From assembly GCA_026399195.1 (NCBI GenBank), contig JAPLRK010000073.1, positions 1-58,057 on the forward strand: 58,057 bases of DNA, written 5' to 3'. Positions 18,484 through 26,587 of this stretch are shown here, in pieces. Source of the DNA: Legionellales bacterium. Lineage in GTDB: Bacteria > Pseudomonadota > Gammaproteobacteria > Legionellales > Legionellaceae. Position 1 is the stretch's first letter. Every line of letters starts with the position of its first letter. Position numbers and translations under genes: made by a program. A model generated the notes under the pieces. It was not told the DNA's origin. It did not search any database and saw nothing but the letters and a program-made list of their open reading frames with translations.

Positions 18484-19659
18484 TTATGCGGCACATTCAG
18501 GGGTGCGTTGCGCTCCATCTAATTCAGAGCCATCCAATTGGACTGCTGCATCCAATTGATGAGCGGCTTGTGCAAGACCCTTATTTCTGACCTTGCTAAA
18601 GAAGCCAAGTCCCATAGCGACGGGAACGCCCGAAGCAACGCCAGCGCCTGCGATAGTGACAGCTTGTGCAGCGGCTGTAGAGATTGCCAAGGTCGCAGCT
18701 ACGCCAGCAACGATGGGTGCTGCAAAAACGATGGCTAGGGTCGCCAACGTAATAGCTAACGCCATCATGAGGCCGCCTAAAACCTTCCAGGCTGTGCTTG
18801 CATGGCCTTGCATGTTTTTCGCACTGTCTTTAAAGGCTTCAGAAGTCATTCGGCCGGTCACTCGGTCAGCTGAGTGGTTTAAATGAAGTGTTAGCTCGGT
18901 GACGGATTCGCCTTGGTTTTGCAGAAAGTCTGCTTGAGCTATGATCGCATCTATATGGGCATTGACCTCTGGGTGAGCTGGTCTTTTTAGAGCGCTCAAT
19001 CGGCTTAATGCGATCGTATAGGCAAGCCTTTCAGCATCTGCGGGAGAGTCTTCCTCAGCGGCGGTGGCATGAGTTGGTGCTGCTGGGGGAGGACACACGC
19101 CTGGTTTGACTTCAGGTGCCCGTACATCATCATGACGGACTGCTGCTTGAGCCTCTGCTATATCAGCAAAATGACCGATTTTGACGGCTTCTGCCATTGC
19201 GGCTTCATCAGTGGTAACGGCGGCGGTTGTGGTTGGTGTGGCAGTACGGGCAACAGGTTCGGCTTCTGCAGGCGCTGCAACTGGTGTGGCAGTACGGGCA
19301 ACAGGTTCGGTTACTACGGGCGCTGCAACTGGTGTGGCAGCACGGGCAACAGGTGCGGCTTCTGCAGGCGCTGCAACTGGTGTGGCAGCGCGGGCAACAG
19401 GTGCGGCTTCTGCAGGCGCTGCAACTGGTGTGGCAGCGCGGGCAACAGGTGCGGCTACTACGGGCGTTGCAACTGGTGTGGCAGCACGGGCAACAGGTTC
19501 GGCTTCTGCAGGCGCTGCAACTGGTGTGGCAGCACGGGCGCCATCGGCGGTCGTGGCTTCAGGAGACATGCTCTCAAGGGTGGTGTTAGATGGAGCGCTG
19601 TCGGTTGCTGCGGCAACGGATGTTTCTCTTTTGGATGGTTTATGACCTGATTGTCTCAT
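18484..19659 (-). CDS. Ala/Pro-repeat protein with C-terminal hydrophobic hairpin, effector-like
   Basis: 391 aa in three parts. Residues 1-40 are polar. Residues about 42-150 are tandem 16-residue units of the type ATPVAAPAEAAPVARA, encoded by a 48-bp minisatellite. The C-terminal part from about 220 has helices (ALSRLSALKRPAHPEV) and then two long hydrophobic stretches (VLGGLMMALAITLATLAIVF; AATLAISTAAAQAVTIAGAG) ending in GFFSKVRNKGL. That C-terminal module recurs in the adjacent upstream gene, so the two are paralogues in that region. No signal peptide. The combination of a disordered repeat and a membrane hairpin resembles host-membrane-targeted effectors, but no function is known. TATAAT at about 19720 on the minus strand may be its -10. 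Confidence 0.7.
   Translation of the reverse strand: MRQSGHKPSKRETSVAAATDSAPSNTTLESMSPEATTADGARAATPVAAPAEAEPVARAATPVATPVVAAPVARAATPVAAPAEAAPVARAATPVAAPAEAAPVARAATPVAAPVVTEPVARTATPVAAPAEAEPVARTATPTTTAAVTTDEAAMAEAVKIGHFADIAEAQAAVRHDDVRAPEVKPGVCPPPAAPTHATAAEEDSPADAERLAYTIALSRLSALKRPAHPEVNAHIDAIIAQADFLQNQGESVTELTLHLNHSADRVTGRMTSEAFKDSAKNMQGHASTAWKVLGGLMMALAITLATLAIVFAAPIVAGVAATLAISTAAAQAVTIAGAGVASGVPVAMGLGFFSKVRNKGLAQAAHQLDAAVQLDGSELDGAQRTPECAA
19241..19542 (-). repeat. 48-bp coding minisatellite, about 6.3 copies
   Basis: Six 48-bp units run from 19241 to 19528, with a partial seventh to 19542. They differ by a few bases, chiefly in a segment that encodes either PAEA or PVV. The unit is a multiple of three and keeps the 16-residue protein repeat in frame. 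Because no unit contains a stop in several frames, the opposite strand also shows long spurious Cys/Gly-rich and Ala-rich ORFs. Copy number is likely to vary between strains by slippage. Confidence 0.9.
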
Positions 19660-19791
19660 GTTTTTTCTCTCTGTTGATGGTTAAAAATTAGGACAAAAAA
19701 TACTCGGCGTGATAATAACATATTATAATCCATAGTGTAAATTTATGATCTACAAAGTTGTAAACTTGTTCATTCTACTCGTTTTTTTTAT

Positions 19792-21786
19792 TCAAACTGA
19801 TGATGTTCCCGTGGGGTAAATCACATCTTTTTCAAGCGCAATTCTATCGGTGTTCAACATTTTCTGACACAGACCCGTTGGGGCGCTCTTTGCGAAAAAA
19901 GCAACGCCAGTGGTTATCAATGCTCCGCTCAAAATCGTGGTCGCGGCTCCTGTTGCAATGGCTGCTCCTATGTTCAGAATGAGGGGGGCAAAGACGATGG
20001 CGCATGCAATGAGGGCAAGGCTCAAGGCCAACATGAGTCCCCCTAGAATTTTCAACTTCATGGAGGGTTGTCCCTGCATTAAAAGTGCGCGATCTCTATA
20101 CAATTGGCTGCTCATTTGATTGGTCAATCGTTTGTAGGTGTATTGCAGGGCATCGGTCAGGGGTGCAGTAGGTTCTCTTTCCTCGTTTGCTTTTTCGATG
20201 AATTCAATCAAGTCGTCCAGTTCCTTTGGCACGCCACCGACACCTCTGTGGGGTTGCTTTCTAAGTTGCTTTAATCGTGATAATGCGACGCCAAACAAGG
20301 TGTCTCTATGGGTGGCTGTTGTGGGAAGCACCTCTTCTCGGGGTGAAACAGCCGGTGTCAATGGCGTTGTTTTTGGGGCGGGTTCAATAGGAGGTTTGGC
20401 TCGAGCTCGGGACAGGATGTCAGCATGGTGTTGCTCTTCAGCCAACGCATTTTTTCGGTGTTCTTCAGTGGCTTCTGCATGACGCTTTTCTTCGGCTTCC
20501 ATCTCGTCAATTGGCGGGCGGGTTACCGGGTTTTCAACGGTTGCACGCGGTACGTCGATGCGTGGGGAGGGTTGGATATGGCGTTCTATTCTGTCAATCT
20601 CGGCTTGTCGTCTTGCAGCTAATGCGATTTCATCAGGGGACGTGGGAATAGCCTTTTCGACGGGTGTTGTACCGATTGAAATGACTGGCGCCACAGCCGA
20701 TCTGACGACTGGGGGAGTATTGACCCGGGGAGCTGGGGTGGCGCCTTCTCCTTTGATAGATTGATTATAGAAGGTTCTCATTTTTACAAGCTGGGCGGAT
20801 CCGGCTTCGACGACTTGTTGCAGCGCATCAAGGGCTGTAAATTGGGCAGAAAATTCGGGTTTGATCTTCCCGTCATCGTCCGTTTTTTTGGAGCCTTTTC
20901 GGGCGGTAATGGCTAATTTTTTTTGAGCCTCAGCGTAAGTGATGGTTTCGTCTAGAATCTTGACTGCTCCTACAAAATTGGAACCGGTTGCAGCGTCTAT
21001 GGCCTCTATTTTTTTTTGATCTATGTGGCCGTTCAGTTTGGTGAGGATGACAATGGCTGTATCGAGTTTTGACATATCTAACTCCATTTCGACGTGAGGT
21101 TCGGTTGCCGGATGAGGAAGGGTTTGCGCGTTTATAGTGACATTTGAATCGGCTCTTTGTCCTGAGATCTCAGCGCCCTTTTCCGAGGGCACGGCTCGGA
21201 TCTTTGCAGGTTCCTTAATGACGTCTTTAGGGGCGTCTGTGGTGGGAGCTGCATGAGGAGGTACGGCGTTTGTTGGATCAGGAGGCGGTGGGTGTATGGC
21301 ATGCTCCGGGCTTTCGAGAATAGGTATCATTTTCGGAAGCACAGGGCTAGGTGGTCTTACCGCCTCTGGAGCAGGGGGTGTTGTTTTTTGAGCTTCTGGA
21401 GGGGGGGCGTGACTGATGTCGGCGGGGAGCCTTACAAATTCAGGGATGAGATCCGGTTCGGGAGATAAGGTCTCTTGGGCTTCAACAAGGTCTCTCCTTA
21501 GAGCCTCGATGGCTAGAGAAACTCTTTCTTGCAATGAGTCTAAGGGGGCAAAAACAAGAGCAAACTCGGGTTTGATTTTTCCGTCAGGGCCTACTTTTTT
21601 TGATTTTTTACGGATTTCTAATGCACTGGCTTGTATTTTAGTCGCATAGGCAATTTCGTTCGTCAATAAAGAGTGGGCCAATGCCAAATGATTTTGGCTT
21701 CGGGCTTCTCGGGCAGCTGCTTTTTGTTGCTCCATGTGAGTTAGTAATTTGGTTAGAGTCGCAATCGCTGTGTCAAGTTTTGGCAT
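19792..21786 (-). CDS. Effector-like protein with duplicated N-terminal domain and C-terminal hydrophobic hairpin
   Basis: 664 aa from the ATG at 21786, which has AAGGGG seven bases upstream; 14 more residues are possible from 21828. Two copies of a helical domain of about 100 residues lie at about 1-104 and 238-342: each opens with M(P/S)KLDTAI, has KKxxDGKIKPEF in the middle and a (L)DxLQ helix after it. A proline-rich linker of about 130 residues separates them. A charged Glu/Arg/Ala coiled-coil-like region follows, then the C-terminal module shared with the neighbour: ALSRLKQL, QMSSQLYRDRALLMQG, ILGGLMLALSLALIACAIVF, second hydrophobic stretch, FFAKSAPTGL. No signal peptide. Function unknown; the layout suggests a membrane-anchored effector or scaffold. 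Confidence 0.72.
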   Translation of the reverse strand: MPKLDTAIATLTKLLTHMEQQKAAAREARSQNHLALAHSLLTNEIAYATKIQASALEIRKKSKKVGPDGKIKPEFALVFAPLDSLQERVSLAIEALRRDLVEAQETLSPEPDLIPEFVRLPADISHAPPPEAQKTTPPAPEAVRPPSPVLPKMIPILESPEHAIHPPPPDPTNAVPPHAAPTTDAPKDVIKEPAKIRAVPSEKGAEISGQRADSNVTINAQTLPHPATEPHVEMELDMSKLDTAIVILTKLNGHIDQKKIEAIDAATGSNFVGAVKILDETITYAEAQKKLAITARKGSKKTDDDGKIKPEFSAQFTALDALQQVVEAGSAQLVKMRTFYNQSIKGEGATPAPRVNTPPVVRSAVAPVISIGTTPVEKAIPTSPDEIALAARRQAEIDRIERHIQPSPRIDVPRATVENPVTRPPIDEMEAEEKRHAEATEEHRKNALAEEQHHADILSRARAKPPIEPAPKTTPLTPAVSPREEVLPTTATHRDTLFGVALSRLKQLRKQPHRGVGGVPKELDDLIEFIEKANEEREPTAPLTDALQYTYKRLTNQMSSQLYRDRALLMQGQPSMKLKILGGLMLALSLALIACAIVFAPLILNIGAAIATGAATTILSGALITTGVAFFAKSAPTGLCQKMLNTDRIALEKDVIYPTGTSSV

Positions 21787-21886
21787 TTCCATCCCCTTGT
21801 GAATAAGAACGATCCCTATCCATTTCACGATGGCCTGATGATACCAATGAACGCATTAATTTGTAAGTATTTTGAAAAGAAGAAAA

Positions 21887-21940
21887 CTTTAAGGATCGGG
21901 AGCGAAATAACTTCCTGTTTTTGCGCTCGCGATCCTAAAG
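21887..21940 (-). terminator. Rho-independent terminator of the prkA-yeaH-spoVR operon
   Basis: Arms at 21887-21904 and 21924-21940 pair with one bulge and one mismatch (AGGATCGGGAGCG against CGCTCGCGATCCT). On the minus strand the hairpin overlaps the spoVR stop and is followed by TTTTCTTCTTTTC. The stem shares the AGGATCG motif with the perfect hairpin at 32031-32091. Confidence 0.65.
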
Positions 21941-23431
21941 GGTTGGACAGTGGAATTCAGCGGTGGTTTGGCCGTTTATATCTACGGCTTTGAGAATGAC
22001 TGGAAACTTCCATAAACGATAGACGTGTTTTAAGACTTCCTCTGTGGATGGGCCGAGGGGGATTCTATTTTGCTGGGTGTACTGTAGGGTCAGGGATCGA
22101 CCGCCCTCCATATCTACAGAATACACTTGGATATCCAGATCGATTTGGCTTAGGCTGTATTGTTTGGCCAATGACTCGCGGATCAGTTGATAGCCTTGTT
22201 CGTTGTGAATGGCGCCGACTAGCAGCTCCGGATGTCTGTCATCATCTATGACGTGAAATAATTTTAATTCACGAATGATGTGGGGCGACAAGTACTGAGC
22301 GATGAAACTTTCGTCTTTAAAATTTCGCATGGCATAGTCTAAACTGGTGATCCAATCGGTGTTGGCCAATTGCGGGAACCAATGTTTGTCTTCTTCTGTG
22401 GGATGAGTACAAATCCTCTTGATGTCTTGCATCATGTGATAGCCCAGGGTATAGGGGTTGATGCCATTGAAATAGGGACTGTTAAAGGCAGGTTGCATAA
22501 TGACATTTGAGTGATTTTGAAGCACTTCCAGCATGAATTCATCAGTGACCAAATGCTCATCGTACAGGGCGTGTAATAAGGTGTAATGCCAAAAACAAGC
22601 CCATCCTTCGTTCATGACTTTGGTTTGACCTTGCGGGTAAAAATATTGGGCAATTTTTCGCACGATGCGAACGATTTCACGTTGCCAAGGTTGTAGGAGG
22701 GGTGCATTTTTCTCAATAAAATAGAGGATGTTTTCTTGGGGTTCCGTTGGGAATCTTGTTTTTTCGCCGTTATGGGAGGCATTTTTTTGGGTAGGAATGG
22801 TGCGCCAAAGTTCATTGACTTGTGTTTGTAAGTACATGGCGCGGTTTTGTTGGCGAATTTTTTCTTCTTGGATAGAGAGAGGAGTTGGGTGTTTGTAGCG
22901 ATCTACTCCATAGCTCATGAGGGCATGACATGCGTCCAAAACGGCCTCTACTTCATCGATGCCATATCGTTCTTCACATTCGCTGATATAATTTTTAGCG
23001 AAAACGAGGTAATCAATGATGGCATCTGCCGAGGTCCACATTTTAAAGAGATAATTGTTTTTAAAAAAAGAATTGTGTCCATAACAAGCGTGGGCTATCA
23101 CCAGGGCTTGCATCGCCATGGTGTTTTCTTCCATGAGATAGGAAATGCATGGGTTTGAATTGATCACGAGTTCATAGGCGAGACCCATTTGTCCACGGTG
23201 ATAACTTTTTTCAACACCCACAAAATGTTTTCCGAAAGACCAGTGATGGTATCCAATGGGCATACCAACGGAGGCGTAGGAATCCATCATTTGTTCGGCG
23301 GTGATGACTTCAATTTGATTCGGGTAGGTGTCGAGTTTGAATGATTTGGCGATTCTTGCAATTTCTTTGTCATAGCTTTGGAGTAGCTCAAAAGTCCATT
23401 CAGCGCCTGTTGATAACGGCTTATTTTTCAT
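21935..23431 (-). CDS. SpoVR family protein (YcgB)
   Basis: 498 aa. Matches the SpoVR/YcgB family: an N-terminal WTFELLQSYDKEIARIAKSFKLDTYPNQIEVI-type opening, the YHHWSFGKHF motif, YELVINSNPCISYLMEENTM, HACYGHNSFFKNN, and NEGWACFWHYTLLHALYD near 290. The family is genetically tied to PrkA and YeaH in stress and stationary-phase responses; its biochemical role is unsettled. It starts four bases inside yeaH (ATGA overlap) with AGGAAAACGGT ahead of the ATG. The length is normal and the frame intact, although the kinase gene of the same operon is broken. The gene runs into a terminator. Confidence 0.93.
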   Translation of the reverse strand: MKNKPLSTGAEWTFELLQSYDKEIARIAKSFKLDTYPNQIEVITAEQMMDSYASVGMPIGYHHWSFGKHFVGVEKSYHRGQMGLAYELVINSNPCISYLMEENTMAMQALVIAHACYGHNSFFKNNYLFKMWTSADAIIDYLVFAKNYISECEERYGIDEVEAVLDACHALMSYGVDRYKHPTPLSIQEEKIRQQNRAMYLQTQVNELWRTIPTQKNASHNGEKTRFPTEPQENILYFIEKNAPLLQPWQREIVRIVRKIAQYFYPQGQTKVMNEGWACFWHYTLLHALYDEHLVTDEFMLEVLQNHSNVIMQPAFNSPYFNGINPYTLGYHMMQDIKRICTHPTEEDKHWFPQLANTDWITSLDYAMRNFKDESFIAQYLSPHIIRELKLFHVIDDDRHPELLVGAIHNEQGYQLIRESLAKQYSLSQIDLDIQVYSVDMEGGRSLTLQYTQQNRIPLGPSTEEVLKHVYRLWKFPVILKAVDINGQTTAEFHCPTL

Positions 23432-24693
23432 ACCGTTTTCCTTTTAAATAATTCACGAAATACGGGGTAAATATCTGCAAGGCTGTCGATATTTTCCATG
23501 GCAAAATTAGGGTAATGGAGCTGAATTTGTTCGTAGACCTCCCACAAACTTTGATGATGTCGTGGCATGATTTCAATGTAGGCATAATATTGTAGTAGGG
23601 GCATGATCTGGTCTTGTAATAATTCTAGGCAATAAGGAGAGTCTGCATTCCAGTTGTCTCCATCGGAGGCTTGTGCCACATAAATATTCCAGGCCCCAGG
23701 GTTAAATCGCGCGGTAATGATTTGATGAAGGAGTTCAAGTGCGCTTGAGACCACTGTGCCGCCTGTTTCTCGAGAGTAGAAAAAATCTTGCTCAGACACT
23801 TCTTTAGCTGAGGTATGGTGTCGGATGAAGACCAATTGGATTTTTTCATAGTTTTTGGTGAGGAAGAGGTAGAGTAGAATGAAAAATCGTTTGGCGATGT
23901 CTTTTTTAGGTTCATCCATGGATCCTGAAACGTCCATGATACAGAACATGACGGCTTGGGTGGAAGGGGCTGCTATTCGCACGCGATGGTTGTAGCGGAG
24001 ATCGAGCGTGTCAATGAAGGGCACGGCCCGGATTTTTTTCAAAAGCCGATTGATTTCCTCTTGTAGGTGTAAGATCTCATCGGGATTGGCTTTTGGGGCG
24101 GCTTGTAATTGGGTCAATGCCTCTTCCAATGATTTCAATTGTTTCTTATAAGGGGATGCTAGCGCGATACGACGACCTGTGGCTTGGCGCATGGAGCGTA
24201 GGATGTTGATGTTGCTGGGGATGCCACTGGTGGTTACGCCTGCTCTTACGGTTTTTAGGGTGGTGATGCGGGCCAATTCCTTTTTGAGGAGGGAGGGTAG
24301 TTCTAAGTCTTCAAAATAGAGTTCTAAGAATTCTTCTCGAGACAGTTGAAAGATAAACTCATCTTCACCCTCACCGCTATTGCTCGCTTCGCCGCCACCG
24401 CCATCGGCATCCTTTTGGCTTGGGCGTGAGATGCGATCTCCTGAGATGAATTCGTCATTGCCTGGGAAAATATGTTCGTTGATACCTCCTGGGCCCTTGT
24501 GGAATCTCGGTTCTGAAATGTCTTTGGAGGGGATGGAGACTTGCTCGCCTTTGTCAATTTCGGTGATTGAGCGTTTGCCGATGGCGTCTGAGACTGCGCG
24601 TTTGATCTGATTTTTGTAGCGACGCAGAAACCGTTGACGGTTGACCGTGCTCTTTTTTCCTGCATTTTGGCGCCTGTCAATCAGTTGTGTCAT
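23428..24693 (-). CDS. yeaH: YeaH/DUF444 family protein with VWA-like domain
   Basis: 421 aa, the usual size. The N-terminus (TQLIDRRQNAGKKSTVNRQRFLRRYKNQIKRAV) and the middle FLELYFEDLELPSLLKKEL are typical of DUF444. The C-terminal half resembles a von Willebrand A domain: CIMDVSGSMDEPKKDIAKRFF carries a DxSxS-type metal-binding motif. The partner genes are prkA upstream (24-base gap) and spoVR downstream (ATGA overlap), the standard three-gene stress operon. A Gly/Ser/acidic linker at about 85-115 (DADGGGGEASNSGEGED) is low complexity. AGGGT precedes the ATG. Confidence 0.93.
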   Translation of the reverse strand: MTQLIDRRQNAGKKSTVNRQRFLRRYKNQIKRAVSDAIGKRSITEIDKGEQVSIPSKDISEPRFHKGPGGINEHIFPGNDEFISGDRISRPSQKDADGGGGEASNSGEGEDEFIFQLSREEFLELYFEDLELPSLLKKELARITTLKTVRAGVTTSGIPSNINILRSMRQATGRRIALASPYKKQLKSLEEALTQLQAAPKANPDEILHLQEEINRLLKKIRAVPFIDTLDLRYNHRVRIAAPSTQAVMFCIMDVSGSMDEPKKDIAKRFFILLYLFLTKNYEKIQLVFIRHHTSAKEVSEQDFFYSRETGGTVVSSALELLHQIITARFNPGAWNIYVAQASDGDNWNADSPYCLELLQDQIMPLLQYYAYIEIMPRHHQSLWEVYEQIQLHYPNFAMENIDSLADIYPVFRELFKRKTV

Positions 24694-24717
24694 GGCTACC
24701 CTGCCCTATTTATCAAG

Positions 24718-26443
24718 CTATTGTGATTTTCGAACTCGAAGATACCATTCACATAGTAATCTCACTTGTTTGGCTGTATAGCCTTTGTCTACCATTCGGG
24801 CGATGAACTCCGCGTGTTTCTTTTTGTCATCTTCGGATGCTTTGGCATTAAAGGAGATGACTGGGAGCAGATCTTCTGTGTTGGTGAACATTTTTTTCTC
24901 AATCACGGACTTCAATTTTTCATAACTGTTCCATTTTGGATTTTTTCCATGGTTATTGGCTCTGGCACGTAGCACAAAATTCACGACCTCATTTCGGAAA
25001 TCTTTGGGATTAGAAATGCCGGCGGGCTTTTCAATTTTTTCTAAATCGGTGTTCAGGGCCCCTCGGTCAAAGATTTCGCCGGTATCTGGATCTCGATAAT
25101 CTTGATCTTGGATCCAGAAGTCAGCATAGGTGATGTAGCGGTCGAAAATGTTTTGTCCGTATTCAGAGTAGGATTCCAAATAAGCGGTTTGAATCTCTTT
25201 CCCAATAAATTCGACATATTTAGGGGATAAGTATTCTTTGATGAAATTCAAATATTTTTCGTGGGTTTCTTCTGGGAATTGTTCTTGTTCGATTTGACGT
25301 TCCAGGACATAGAGAAGGTGCACGGGGTTTGCTGCAATTTCTGTGTGGTCAAAGTTAAAGACTTTGGAGAGGATTTTGAAGGCAAAGCGTGTGGATATGC
25401 CACTCATGCCTTCGTCAACGCCTGCAAAGTCACGATATTCTTGATAGGATTTGGCTTTTGGATCGGTGTCTTTTAGGGTTTCTCCGTTGTAGACGCGCAA
25501 CTTGGAGTAGATGCTTGAGTTTTGAGGTTCTTTCAAACGGGTGAGGACTGAAAATTGAGCCAACATATCCAAGGTGCCGGGTGCACAGGGCACTGTATTC
25601 AGCGAACTGTTTTCAATCAATTTTCGGTAGATTTTTAATTCTTCAGAAACTCGCAAACAGTAAGGTACTTTGACGATGTTGATTCTATCGATGAAGGCTT
25701 CATTATTTTTGTTGTTGCGAAATGTTTGCCATTCGGCCTCGTTGGAGTGCGCTAGGATGATGCCTTCAAAGGGGATGGAGGATAAGCCTTCTGTGGGATT
25801 ATAATTACCTTCTTGGGTCGCTGTTAGCAAAGGATGCAGGACTTTGATGGGTGCTTTGAACATTTCAACAAACTCTAGCAATCCTCGGTTAGCGCGGCAT
25901 AGGCCGCCTGAAAAACTATAGGCATCGGGATCATCTTGAGAAAACTCTTCTAATTTTCGAATGTCCACTTTGCCGACCAAGGAAGAAATATCTTGGTTGT
26001 TTTCATCTCCGGGTTCCGTTTTGGCAATGGCGATTTGTTTCATTCGGGATGGTTTTATTTTGATCACTCGAAATTGGTTGATGTCGCCATTGAATTCATG
26101 CAGGGCCTAGGAGATATAAAACTTGTTTGGTTTCTTCGAGTCCTTGGGCTGCATGTTTTAAAAAGCCAACCACTTGTTCGATGGGCTCCTCCATGCCAAA
26201 AAATTCATCAAAAACGCTATAGTGGTGGATGATTTTATTGGAAAAGATCCGTGAGAGCACGGGATCATGGCGTGTATCGACCATTTCTGGGTCGCCGATG
26301 GCCATCAAAAGGCGTTGTGCTGGGTTTGCATAGGCGGATGGGTCGGTCTTGCAAAGTTCTAAGTACTCATTTAGGCTTAATTCTTCGGCTTTATTATCCA
26401 CAAAACGCCGAGTGTACCCTGCTAAAAAATCTTGTGTGTTCAT
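24718..26443 (-). pseudogene. prkA: Serine protein kinase PrkA (YeaG), broken by an internal deletion
   Basis: Intact YeaG is about 640 aa: an AAA-type P-loop domain followed by a kinase-like region. Here the first part starts at the ATG at 26443 (GGGAGAAG upstream) and matches YeaG through KQVLYLLGP, then ends in Ala-stop at 26096. The second part resumes in a different frame as LHEFNGDINQFRVIK from 26103 and continues to a normal C-terminus, ...RLLCEWYLRVRKS. From memory of E. coli YeaG, about 73 residues are missing at the junction, precisely the VGGGKSS P-loop and what follows. The deletion also shifts the frame. The C-terminal fragment (about 450 aa from GTG 26067) lacks a visible ribosome site. 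Assembly error is the alternative. Confidence 0.88.
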
Positions 26444-26587
26444 TGAAGTCTTCTCCCTCATCAGATGATCCTTTTTGCAATTCGTCCCCAAACGCGAGAC
26501 ACTCATCCCTAATTTGAGTATAGGCGAAAAACACACGCTTAGAATATGGCATATTAGAATTATTTACATTCGGAGGAATAAAAAAAA

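Noticed and set aside
19069-19650. Long plus-strand ORFs (three frames) over the minisatellite, including a Cys/Gly-rich repeat protein
   Set aside because: They arise because the 48-bp unit has no stop in these frames. The minus-strand frame has a ribosome site, non-repeat domains and a homologous neighbour; the plus-strand ones do not.
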